Assembly (NCBI RefSeq): GCF_044502415.1
Contig: NZ_CP172402.1
Length of the DNA stretch: 64,000 nt
Strand: one strand, 5' to 3'
Source: Haloimpatiens lingqiaonensis
Lineage (GTDB): Bacteria; Bacillota; Clostridia; Clostridiales; Clostridiaceae
How positions within the stretch are numbered: the first letter of the stretch is position 1; each line of letters starts with the position of its first letter. Both the position numbers and the translations under genes were made by a program. Positions 45,574-53,497 of this stretch are shown piece by piece. Below the pieces are notes generated by a model. The model had not been told where the DNA came from and did not search any database. It worked only from the letters and a program-made list of their open reading frames with translations.

Positions 45574-45640
45574 AATATTTAAATTAATGTTTTAAACTGC
45601 CCTTGGTCCAGTCTAAACATTAATTTAAATATTTTTTTTA
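45573..45640 (+). terminator. Very strong terminator after the small membrane protein gene
   Basis: A perfect 20-bp stem (45573-45592 with 45615-45634) closed by a 22-base loop and followed by T-rich sequence on the + strand. Confidence 0.9.
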
Positions 45641-45649
45641 CTTTTTGTG

Positions 45650-45678
45650 TTGACATGTGACTATTAATCATATATAAT
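45650..45678 (+). promoter_or_regulatory. Perfect-consensus SigmaA promoter of tRNA-Pro
   Basis: TTGACA and TATAAT with a 17-base spacer, 14 bases before the tRNA. Confidence 0.9.
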
Positions 45679-45691
45679 TATTCTTGTTCTT

Positions 45692-45767
45692 CGGGGTGTG
45701 GCGCAGATGGGAGCGCGCGTGGTTTGGGACCATGAGGTCGCAGGTTCAATCCCTGTCACCCCGACCA
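45692..45767 (+). tRNA. tRNA-Pro (UGG)
   Basis: 76 nt with encoded CCA. CGGGGTGTGGCGCAG acceptor/D-arm, anticodon TGG in GTTTGGGAC, T-arm GGTTCAATCCC. It has its own promoter and terminator. Confidence 0.97.
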
Positions 45768-45768
45768 A

Positions 45769-45797
45769 AATCCTGTGTATTATACACAGGATTTTTT
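45769..45797 (+). terminator. Terminator of tRNA-Pro
   Basis: AATCCTGTGTA and TACACAGGATT pair over 3 bases and are followed by TTTTATT, directly after the CCA end. Confidence 0.9.
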
Positions 45798-45819
45798 ATT
45801 ATATAAAGAGGTGATTATT

Positions 45820-46473
45820 TTGTTAAAAGATATAAAAGCTGCTATATTTGACATGGATGGAACTTTAATAGACTCTATGTGGATTTGGTCTAAAATAGAT
45901 CAAGAATACTTAAAAAAAAGAGATCTCCCTGTGCCAAAAGATTTAAAAGCCTCTATAGAACATTTAACTTTTGAAGAAACAGCCACTTATTTTAAAAATA
46001 AATTTAATATTAAAGATTCCATAAATGAAATAATGGACGAGTGGAATCACATGGCTTATGACGAATACAAATTTAATGTAGGTCTTAAACCTGGTGCAAG
46101 AGAATATTTAGAAACATTAAAATCTATGAATATTAAAATTGGACTAGCCACTAGTAATAATAGGGTTCTTTTAGAAGCTGCACTAAAGAAAAATGATATA
46201 TACCATTTCTTTGATACTATATGTACTACAGATGAAGTGTCTAGAGGTAAGAACTTTCCTGATATATATCTTTTAACTGCCGATAGACTTGGAATAAATC
46301 CTAAACATTGTATTGTTTTTGAAGATATTCTACCAGCTGTTCAAGGTGCTAAATCCGCTGGTATGAAAGTTGTTGCAATACATGATGCCTTTTCTGAAAA
46401 TCAAAAGGATTTATTGATTAAAGAAGCTGATAAGTATATACACACTTATGAGGAATTATTAGAGGTTGTATAA
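45820..46473 (+). CDS. HAD-superfamily phosphatase (beta-phosphoglucomutase-like)
   Basis: 217 residues: HAD motif I FDMDGTLIDSMWIW, cap domain ~20-85, motif II TSNNR and motif III K..DIYL, motif IV FEDILPAVQGAKSAGM. Substrate unknown; the type covers phosphoglycolate, sugar-phosphate and pyrophosphate hydrolases. Start is TTG 45820, because AGAGGTG lies just upstream and the next Met lies inside motif I. A terminator follows. Confidence 0.9.
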   Translation: MLKDIKAAIFDMDGTLIDSMWIWSKIDQEYLKKRDLPVPKDLKASIEHLTFEETATYFKNKFNIKDSINEIMDEWNHMAYDEYKFNVGLKPGAREYLETLKSMNIKIGLATSNNRVLLEAALKKNDIYHFFDTICTTDEVSRGKNFPDIYLLTADRLGINPKHCIVFEDILPAVQGAKSAGMKVVAIHDAFSENQKDLLIKEADKYIHTYEELLEVV

Positions 46474-46495
46474 TTTTAAATTTCGATTTTATAAA

Positions 46496-46545
46496 TAACT
46501 ACATTTACATTATTTATTTTTAAATGTAAATGTAGTTATATTTTT
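46496..46545 (+). terminator. Terminator of the HAD phosphatase gene
   Basis: 16-bp stem around TAACTACATTTACATT and AATGTAAATGTAGTTA, followed by TATTTTTT. Confidence 0.88.
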
Positions 46546-46596
46546 TATATAAATTAAATAAATATAATAAAGAATCCTTTATTGGGGGGTATTTTT

Positions 46597-47013
46597 TTGA
46601 CTTTCCTTGTAATACTACTGCTACTATCCTTGGGTGCCAATGGATATTTTATTCTTACATTTTCAAAGAAAAGTGATACCTTAAAAAAACAATCTATTCT
46701 GCTTTCAAGACAAAACGATACTTTAAGAAGTAAATTAATAGAGTTATACCCAAAAAAGCCGTCAAGTATTTCCTATAACATTCCAAAATACAAATGGGGT
46801 ATAATACAAAAAAATTCTACATTGTTTATTTCTCCTTTAGAAAACTCCATAGAACTTATGTCCTTTAAAGAAAATACTAAAGTATATATATTAGATAATG
46901 CCAAAGTAGATTTAAAAAATTGGTTTTATATTTGCTTTGATTCGCCAGACAATATAACCATAAAAGGATGGGTTAAAGAAGAATCCATATCCTTAATTAA
47001 CGAAATTTTATAA
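46597..47013 (+). CDS. Membrane-anchored protein with SH3-like domain, unknown function
   Basis: 138 residues: N-terminal membrane helix (FLVILLLLSLGANGYFIL), a short coiled coil (KKSDTLKKQSILLSRQNDTLRSKLIEL), then ~70 residues resembling a bacterial SH3 fold (KWGIIQKNSTLFISPLEN ... WFYICFDSPDNITIKGWVKEESI). Cell-wall binding outside the membrane would fit but is not shown. Start is TTG 46597 behind GGGGGG; an in-frame TTG at 46582 lacks spacing. Convergent with comB. Confidence 0.7.
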   Translation: MTFLVILLLLSLGANGYFILTFSKKSDTLKKQSILLSRQNDTLRSKLIELYPKKPSSISYNIPKYKWGIIQKNSTLFISPLENSIELMSFKENTKVYILDNAKVDLKNWFYICFDSPDNITIKGWVKEESISLINEIL

Positions 47014-47021
47014 ATTAATAC

Positions 47022-47054
47022 ATAAAGGTATGTATATGATTTACATACCTTTGT
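47022..47054. terminator. Bidirectional terminator between convergent genes
   Basis: AAAGGTATGTA and TACATACCTTT pair over 7 bases between the SH3-like gene (+) and comB (-). Confidence 0.75.
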
Positions 47055-47754
47055 GTATATATCCTCTCTCATATTCCGGAACTATATTTATTATATCCTT
47101 ACTGCAACAGTAGTTAAGGTCATCTTCTAACCCCAATTCTTTAAGCCTATTATAGTGACTTGCTCCCTTTATAAACTCTACCACATCATTATTACACTGG
47201 TATATATAATGAGCCGTCTTAGCTATATCGGTAAGTTCTACCTGAATACAATCCTTTATACATTGTATTATATATCCCCCACATATAAAGTCATCCATGG
47301 AAAACTCACCATAGGTTCCAGAATTAACTATAACCAAGTCATTATTAAGTTCTACTGCCCTTTTAGCCACAGCCTTGGCATTTAACATGGCACCTATAAG
47401 AATATTTTTTGCCTTTATGCATGCATTTATGGCCTTTGTTCCATTGCTGGTAGTCATCACAAGGACCTTGTCTTTAGCCACATTTTCCTTGTAATCCAAA
47501 GGAGAATTTGAAAAATCAAATCCATCTATTTTAACAGCATTTCTTTCTCCTCCAAGTATACATGGCTCTTTACTGCTTTTAGATATATCCTTAGCTTCTT
47601 CAACTGTTAATACTGGAATAACTCTTTTACAACCGTTATTAAGTGCTGTAGTTATAACAGATGTAGCTCTTAGCATATCTATAACTATTACTGTTTTTCC
47701 TATTATCTTTTCTTCCCTTATATCTTTTGCAGATATTATTACATCAATTTTCAT
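47041..47754 (-). CDS. comB: ComB-like 2-phosphosulfolactate phosphatase
   Basis: 237 residues of the ComB family: VIDMLRATSVITTAL, LGGERNAVKIDGFDFSNSP, TTSNGTKAI and the active-site metal region are clear. In methanogens the enzyme makes sulfolactate for coenzyme M; in clostridia and Bacillus-type spore formers sulfolactate or another phosphate ester may be the substrate. ATG 47754 with GGTGGGG upstream is chosen as start. Followed upstream by the radical SAM gene. Confidence 0.88.
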   Translation of the reverse strand: MKIDVIISAKDIREEKIIGKTVIVIDMLRATSVITTALNNGCKRVIPVLTVEEAKDISKSSKEPCILGGERNAVKIDGFDFSNSPLDYKENVAKDKVLVMTTSNGTKAINACIKAKNILIGAMLNAKAVAKRAVELNNDLVIVNSGTYGEFSMDDFICGGYIIQCIKDCIQVELTDIAKTAHYIYQCNNDVVEFIKGASHYNRLKELGLEDDLNYCCSKDIINIVPEYERGYIHKGM

Positions 47755-47788
47755 TTGTAAATCCCCCACCTTATTTTAATAAAATGAT

Positions 47789-48706
47789 TTAATAATTTAT
47801 GCCTTGGTATATTTTCTTATCTTCTAAAGCTTTATCTATTCCATTTAAAACTTCCCATTTTTTAAGACTCCACATAGGTCCTATAAGTAAATTTCTAGGC
47901 GCATCCCCAGTAAGTCTATGAACTACCATATCTGGCGGCAATATTGAAATAGCTTCACAAATCAAATCTATGTACTCCTCTTGTTCTAAAAATCTTAATT
48001 TGCCCTGTTCATATAGATTAACTAAAGGAGTATTCTTCATAAGATGAAGAAGATGTATCTTTATTCCCTGCACTCCACAATCAGAAACATACTTTATGGT
48101 ATTCAGCATATCCTCTTTAGTTTCTCCTGGAAGTCCAAATATAGTGTGTACTACTACATCTATATTTCTCTTTCTCAAATTTGAAACAGCTTCTTCAAAA
48201 ACCTCTAATTTATAACCTCTATTTATAAGTTTAGCAGTTTTTTCATTAGAAGTTTGTAGTCCTAGTTCTACCCATGTATAAATTTTTTGAGAAAACTCCT
48301 CTAGTAGTGAAAGCACCTCATCGCCTAAACAATCAGGTCTTGTAGCTATAGCTAACGCTACAACATCACCCTGCGCTATAGCTTCTTCATATTTTTCCCT
48401 AAGTATATCCACAGATGCATAAGTATTGGTATAAGCCTGAAAATAGGCTATATATTTACCATTTTTCCACTTATTATTCATCATGTTTTTTATATCTCTA
48501 AATTGATCACTTATGGAGAACATCCTGTTACCTGCAAAGTCCCCAGACCCTCTCTCACTACAGTATATACAACCTTTTGTACCAATTGTACCATCTCTAT
48601 TAGGACATGAAAAACCTGCATCCAATGATATTTTAAATACTTTTTCACCAAATTTATTTCTTAAAAAATAATTTAAACTGTGATATCTCTTATCTCCCCA
48701 AATCAT
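47789..48706 (-). CDS. Radical SAM protein, TIGR01212/YhcC-YtqA family
   Basis: 305 residues. The cluster motif is CPNRDGTIGTKGCIYC (long spacing C-x12-C-x2-C), which is the hallmark of the YhcC/YtqA family; other radical SAM features are GLQT and IKIHLLHLMKNTPL. These proteins are widespread, with an unclear function (tRNA modification has been suggested for relatives). It starts 15 bases after the lipoprotein gene ends and is followed by comB; all three may be one operon. Confidence 0.88.
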   Translation of the reverse strand: MIWGDKRYHSLNYFLRNKFGEKVFKISLDAGFSCPNRDGTIGTKGCIYCSERGSGDFAGNRMFSISDQFRDIKNMMNNKWKNGKYIAYFQAYTNTYASVDILREKYEEAIAQGDVVALAIATRPDCLGDEVLSLLEEFSQKIYTWVELGLQTSNEKTAKLINRGYKLEVFEEAVSNLRKRNIDVVVHTIFGLPGETKEDMLNTIKYVSDCGVQGIKIHLLHLMKNTPLVNLYEQGKLRFLEQEEYIDLICEAISILPPDMVVHRLTGDAPRNLLIGPMWSLKKWEVLNGIDKALEDKKIYQGINY

Positions 48707-48720
48707 CCTCTTCTTCCTTC

Positions 48721-49812
48721 CTAAATTCTATGGATTTTAAAATCTTTAAGATTTAATTTCCAATTTCCCATTAAGTCTTTATATTTTTCTTCTAAATTAT
48801 CCTTAGGTAAAATTCGAAAAATTGCATTTTCCTTATCAAAATATGAAAATTCAATACTTACTTTATCTATTGGAAAACTATCTTCAAATTTTACCGGTAT
48901 CATTTTACCACTATCGCTTTCATAAATTCTAATACATTTTGTACCATCGGATTTACTATATTGAATAGTAATAAACTTTTCATCCTGTGAAAAAACCATG
49001 TAATCCACAGCTGCATCTTTTATTATATCTAAATTAATTATTTCCTTTCCTATAGGTTTTTCTTTAATACCCTTATTTTTATTATCTCCAGCTTGTTTTT
49101 CTGCTTCTTCGCCTTCTTTATCTCCATTTTTGCCTTGAACAGCTAAGGTTTCATCTATCAATATAGATGCTGCATAAGCATCCTTATCTTTAGTGGATAC
49201 CAACACCTTTGTACCATCAAAGGATATACTGGTGTCATTAAAGCTTTTACTTGGTACTTCCTGTTTATACATACTTAGCTTATCTTCCTTTGGAAACGCT
49301 GATTTAGGCAAATTTTCCATATCTATAACCAAATTAGTTTCAACATTACTTTTATCTCTTATTCTGACTTCATATCCATCTGAAAATATTTCCTTTTGCG
49401 GAGTTATATTTACCTCTGCTATTTTATATCCATCCTTCTCTTTTATCACTGAAATTCTGTACTCGTCTAAACTGGTATAAGCACTTTTTTCTCTAGTGCT
49501 TACGGCCTTAACTTTAAAAACAGAGTTTTTTTCCATTTCAGCCACATCTTCTACCCTATATCCTCTTACAATTATATCACTTTTTTTATAATTTCCCTGT
49601 TCTTTTATCATATCCTCTGTATACATTTTTTTAACCCCATCATAATCCTTCATAATTAGCCCTCTCATATACCTATCCACTAGGTTAGAGGCTGCATTGG
49701 TATCCATTTTCTTTTTTTGCTCCTGAGTGTTTAATTCTTTACTTTTACACCCTGCAACTGCAGTACAAAGAAAACATAAAATTCCTATTATAATTAAAAA
49801 TCTTTTTCTCAC
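48721..49812 (-). CDS. Lipoprotein of unknown function
   Basis: 363 residues: signal peptide with lipobox TAVAGC (Cys ~22), then a soluble extracytoplasmic protein. Around residues 45-145 the pattern (DRYMRGLIMKDYDGVKKMY.. and TSLDEYRISVIKEKDGYKIAEVNI) resembles NTF2-like or DUF4878-type ligand domains; the C-terminal half, with MVFSQDEKFITIQYS, may form beta-propeller-like strands. No family assigned. Start GTG 49812 with AGGAG; another GTG sits 9 bases earlier. It is divergent from the permease gene, with element copy 3 in between. Confidence 0.7.
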   Translation of the reverse strand: MRKRFLIIIGILCFLCTAVAGCKSKELNTQEQKKKMDTNAASNLVDRYMRGLIMKDYDGVKKMYTEDMIKEQGNYKKSDIIVRGYRVEDVAEMEKNSVFKVKAVSTREKSAYTSLDEYRISVIKEKDGYKIAEVNITPQKEIFSDGYEVRIRDKSNVETNLVIDMENLPKSAFPKEDKLSMYKQEVPSKSFNDTSISFDGTKVLVSTKDKDAYAASILIDETLAVQGKNGDKEGEEAEKQAGDNKNKGIKEKPIGKEIINLDIIKDAAVDYMVFSQDEKFITIQYSKSDGTKCIRIYESDSGKMIPVKFEDSFPIDKVSIEFSYFDKENAIFRILPKDNLEEKYKDLMGNWKLNLKDFKIHRI

Positions 49813-49935
49813 ATATATCACTCCTAATTCAAATAAGATATATTAGTGTTCTATTTTAGTTTCCCAAATAAACAAGATTTTAATTTACAAAATTATCATT
49901 ATATATATCATATCTTTTTATTCAAGAAATATTTA

Positions 49936-50071
49936 TAAACAGAGCTCTTAGCTTCAGATGGAGTTTTTTTACTCCATCTGAAGGTTAGAGATCGTTATCC
50001 AGGGACGTAGCTGCCGTTATCTCCCACTCTGTTAGAAGTGGGAGTGTTACTGCAGGTAGTCATCGGATAAA
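49936..50071. repeat. Multi-hairpin repeated element, copy 3 of 3
   Basis: 136 bp, same ends (TAAACAG and GGATAAA). The first-stem loop is longer by two T; the basal pair of the second stem is weakened by ACTGCAG instead of ACGGCAG. It ends 25 bases before the TTG start of the YkvI-like gene, so the element probably makes up its 5' untranslated region. No target duplication visible. Confidence 0.75.
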
Positions 50072-50096
50072 CTAATAATTATATGGAGGGATTTCA

Positions 50097-51143
50097 TTGA
50101 AAAAAAGACTTACATTAATTTTTCAAATAGCTGCTGTTTTTGTAGGCACCATAGTAGGAGCAGGATTAGCTTCAGGGCAAGAAATAACTCAGTTTTTCAC
50201 TACATACGGATACAAAAGCTTTTTAGGAATTGTTTTTTGTTTCGTAATTTATTCCTTTATGAGCACTATAATAATAAAAATAAGCGTAAAATATAATCTT
50301 ACATCCTATAATGAACTAATAAGTTTGGTGATGCCACAGCATATTGGAAAATTTACTGATTTAGTTACAGGCTTTTTTATGATAAGCAGTTCCGCTATAA
50401 TATTGGCTGGCAGTGGGGCACTTTTTCATCAGTACTTTAAAGTTTCCCCTTGGGTAGGCATAGGCTTAATGGTACTTATATCTATAATTACTCTTTTAAA
50501 GGATACTAAGGGCCTTATAACCATAAATTCCTTTATAGTACCCTCACTTATAATTGTAATTCTAACTGTATTTAGTTTATACTTATTTTTTCATGAAAAT
50601 ATTTTTAATATTCAACATATAAAAAGTATAGAAACCTATAAAAACCCTTGGCTAATTTCTTCTCTTTTATATGGTGGATTTAATATACTTTGCTGTACAG
50701 GGGTCTTAGTTCCTCTAAGCAGTGAAATAAAAGAAACAAAATCCCTATGTATAGGTTCTACTTTAGGTGCCGCTATATTAACCCTTTTGTGCTTTATGAT
50801 AAATTTAATGCTTCTTTTAAACATACCGTATATTTTTAAATATGATATACCTCTTCTATACATTGCAAACCCTTTCGGCAAAGGGTTACAACTTATTTTA
50901 CTTGTAATAATATTTTTTGAAATGTTCTCAACGGAAGTTTCTGATATATACAGCGTAGCAAAAACTTTAAAGTTTAAATTTAATATTCCATACAAAATAG
51001 CTGTATTATTAATACTATGTTTCACTGTACCTATGGCCAGAATAGGCTTCAAAAATCTAATCACTTTTTTGTATCCTGCCTTTGGTGGCTTAAGCCTAAT
51101 ATTTATAATATGTTGCATGAGATTTTATAAAAAAAATATTTAA
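50097..51143 (+). CDS. YkvI-like amino-acid-permease-type membrane protein
   Basis: 348 residues with about ten membrane helices, starting IAAVFVGTIVGAGLASGQEITQFF, a GxxxGAGxASGQE motif typical of the YkvI group of the APC superfamily. Transport substrate is unknown. Start is TTG 50097 after GGAGGG. Repeated element copy 3 lies directly upstream. No convincing terminator; the radical SAM gene follows 65 bases later in the same direction. Confidence 0.85.
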   Translation: MKKRLTLIFQIAAVFVGTIVGAGLASGQEITQFFTTYGYKSFLGIVFCFVIYSFMSTIIIKISVKYNLTSYNELISLVMPQHIGKFTDLVTGFFMISSSAIILAGSGALFHQYFKVSPWVGIGLMVLISIITLLKDTKGLITINSFIVPSLIIVILTVFSLYLFFHENIFNIQHIKSIETYKNPWLISSLLYGGFNILCCTGVLVPLSSEIKETKSLCIGSTLGAAILTLLCFMINLMLLLNIPYIFKYDIPLLYIANPFGKGLQLILLVIIFFEMFSTEVSDIYSVAKTLKFKFNIPYKIAVLLILCFTVPMARIGFKNLITFLYPAFGGLSLIFIICCMRFYKKNI

Positions 51144-51217
51144 AACTAAAATTTACATGCTATAATTACAGGGTACAATAATTAGTTTAAACTGTATTTA
51201 CTATAGAGGTGTTTTTT

Positions 51218-52117
51218 ATGATAAATTTACTTAAAAATTGTAAACTTTGCCCAAGAAATTGCGGTGTAAATAGATTAGAAGGTGAATTAGGTTTTTGTAA
51301 AAGTAATGAAAATATTAAATTAGCAAAAGTCTCTCTGCACCATTGGGAAGAACCCTGTGTGTCTGGGAAAAACGGTTCTGGTACAGTATTTTTTTCTAAT
51401 TGTAATTTAAGATGCGTCTTTTGCCAAAATCACAACATAAGCCAAGAATCCACAGGAAAAGAAGTGTCTATTAATAGATTAAGTGAGATATTTTTAGAAC
51501 AGCAAAATAGGGGAGCTCACAATATAAATTTAGTGACTCCAACTCATTATGTACCTCAAATAATAGAAGCATTAAAAATAGCCAAAGCCAATGGCCTTAA
51601 TATACCTGTGCTTTATAATTCCAACGGATATGAAAATATAGAAACTATTGAAGCCCTAAAAGGCTATATAGATGTGTACTTACCAGATCTCAAATATTTC
51701 AATGACAAATACGCTATAAAATACTCCTGCGCAAAGGACTATTTCACTAAGGCTTCAAAAGCCATTGAACATATGGTAGCTCAAGTGGGAAAATCTCAAT
51801 TAGATAAGGATGGACTTATTAAAAAAGGTGTCATTATAAGACACCTAATGCTACCTGGACTTTTGTTTGATTCAAAGAAGCTAATGGATTATATATATAC
51901 TACCTTTGGAGATGATGTTTATATAAGCCTTATGAATCAATATACCCCAATGTTTAATGCCTGCAAATACCCTGAAATAAATAAACCTTTAAATCCTAAG
52001 CATTATGACGCCTTAATAGATTACTGCTTAGAATTAGGTATTACTAAAGCCTTTATTCAAGGGGAAGGAACCTCCACACCAGAATTTACTCCAGACTTCG
52101 ATTTGTCGGGAATATAA
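51218..52117 (+). CDS. Radical SAM protein, PflA-like (COG1313)
   Basis: 299 residues. An N-terminal cysteine cluster (CKLCPRNCGVNR..GFCK) precedes the radical SAM motif CNLRCVFCQNHNIS (C-x3-C-x2-C). Members are annotated as putative pyruvate-formate-lyase activating enzymes, but no glycyl-radical enzyme lies nearby. ATG 51218 is taken as start, after GAGGTG. It converges with a hydrolase gene across the octamer repeat. Confidence 0.9.
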   Translation: MINLLKNCKLCPRNCGVNRLEGELGFCKSNENIKLAKVSLHHWEEPCVSGKNGSGTVFFSNCNLRCVFCQNHNISQESTGKEVSINRLSEIFLEQQNRGAHNINLVTPTHYVPQIIEALKIAKANGLNIPVLYNSNGYENIETIEALKGYIDVYLPDLKYFNDKYAIKYSCAKDYFTKASKAIEHMVAQVGKSQLDKDGLIKKGVIIRHLMLPGLLFDSKKLMDYIYTTFGDDVYISLMNQYTPMFNACKYPEINKPLNPKHYDALIDYCLELGITKAFIQGEGTSTPEFTPDFDLSGI

Positions 52118-52460
52118 AGCATAAATTGCAAAGCAATTTATGGCTTTAGGGGGCTAGAATTTAGTTGGCTAGGGTGTCAGAGGGCTAGAGGGCTAGAATT
52201 TAGTTGGCTAGTTGGCTAGTTGGCTAGTTGGCTAGTTGGCTAGTTGGCTAGTTGGCTAGTTGGCTAGTTGGCTAGTTGGCTAGTTGGCTAGTTGGCTAGT
52301 TGGCTAGTTGGCTAGTTGGCGGAAAAGCTCCGCTTTTCCCGCCAACTAAACTATACAATGAAGATTTTCCGTAGCATCGCGAAGGAAAATCCTCCTTATC
52401 TAGCACTCTAGCACACTGGCAAACTAGCACACTAATTTTGGCCCTCTAGCACACTATTCC
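52118..52460. other. Low-complexity convergent intergenic region with hairpins
   Basis: Between two convergent genes. From left to right: hairpin ATAAATTGC/GCAATTTAT next to the stop (52122-52145), GGCTAGAG-type words, the octamer array (52203-52320), a hairpin in which TAGTTGGCGG pairs with CCGCCAACTA through the end of the array (about 52312-52349), a third hairpin GATTTTCC/GGAAAATC (52363-52391), and CTAGCACAC words. No gene. Confidence 0.7.
52203..52320. repeat. Tandem octanucleotide array (GTTGGCTA)n, about 14.75 copies
   Basis: Fourteen full copies plus six bases without a single mismatch. Such perfect short arrays vary in copy number by slippage, so this is a candidate VNTR typing locus. 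It lies outside any gene, between the stops of a radical SAM gene and a hydrolase gene. Confidence 0.95.
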
Positions 52461-53387
52461 CTAATTGTGTCTATTAAGCCATCCCACTACGTTCTCCATT
52501 ACCTCTTCCCTATTAGTTTCATTAAGCATCTCGTGTCTTCCATCTTTATAAAGTTTATATTCTAAATCCTCTATTCCTAAACTTTTATAGGTATTTACTA
52601 AATTCATAACGCCCTTTCCAGCCTTGCCCACAGGATCCTTATCACCTGAGAATATATATATAGGCAAATCCTTTGGAACCTTTATAATTTCACTTTTACG
52701 TTGAATGAGTTTTAATCCATTTAAAAAATCGTAAAAAAATCCGGCAGTAAATATTCCACCACAATATTCATCAGCTACATATTTATCTACTTCTTTTTCA
52801 TCCCTGCTTAACCAGTCAAATTCAGTTCTGCTAGGTTTAAAAGCTTTATTGTAACCTCCAAAGGACAAATCATTTAACTTCTTACTTTTACTACTTCTGC
52901 CTATTTTACTAACTTCCCTTTTGGCAATCAATGCCCCCATATCTAATATTAATCCTTGCTTTCCACAGCTGCCAGAAAGTATAGCTCCATTTATTTCTTT
53001 ACCGTATAACTGTATATATCTTTGGGTTAAAAAAGAACCCATACTATGACCTAAAATAAATATAGGTAAATCCTTATGTTGTTTTTTTATATAGTTTGTT
53101 ATTTGATGCATATCCTCCACCATATTATTAAAACCATTTTCACCCAAGTCCCCTACTTTATCCACAGATTCGGCAGTTTTTCCATGACCTCTATGGTCAT
53201 TTGCATAGACTATATATCCTGCTTCCGTTAATTTATTTGCAAATCTTTTGTATCTCTCCGCAGTTTCCGCCATGCCATGAGCTATTTGAACAACTCCTAC
53301 AGGCTTTATATTTTCTTCCGGAAACCAATTGTATATAAAAATATTTAGTCCTTTTTTCTCTTTGAAATTAAAAGTTTTTTCTCTCAT
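52461..53387 (-). CDS. Alpha/beta hydrolase (monoacylglycerol lipase / lysophospholipase type)
   Basis: 308 residues. Family motifs: VVQIAHGMAETAERY, ANDHRGHGKTAE, nucleophile elbow GHSMGSF (Ser), FSGDKDPVG (Asp), YKDGRHEMLNE (His), forming the classic triad. No signal peptide, so cytoplasmic. It lies near the glycerol genes and would release glycerol or fatty acid from acyl glycerols or lysolipids, so a functional link is possible. Start ATG 53387 after AAAGGGGAG. Confidence 0.92.
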   Translation of the reverse strand: MREKTFNFKEKKGLNIFIYNWFPEENIKPVGVVQIAHGMAETAERYKRFANKLTEAGYIVYANDHRGHGKTAESVDKVGDLGENGFNNMVEDMHQITNYIKKQHKDLPIFILGHSMGSFLTQRYIQLYGKEINGAILSGSCGKQGLILDMGALIAKREVSKIGRSSKSKKLNDLSFGGYNKAFKPSRTEFDWLSRDEKEVDKYVADEYCGGIFTAGFFYDFLNGLKLIQRKSEIIKVPKDLPIYIFSGDKDPVGKAGKGVMNLVNTYKSLGIEDLEYKLYKDGRHEMLNETNREEVMENVVGWLNRHN

Positions 53388-53497
53388 ATAATAATCTCCC
53401 CTTTAATTTGCAATTTGCAAAATTTTACCCCATATTGCCAACATTTCCGTTGCCTTTATACTTTAATTACCCAACTTTCATAAATTAATGTTGATTT

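Noticed and set aside
52203..52320. CRISPR array
   Set aside because: Period is 8 bases with no spacers; it is a simple tandem repeat.
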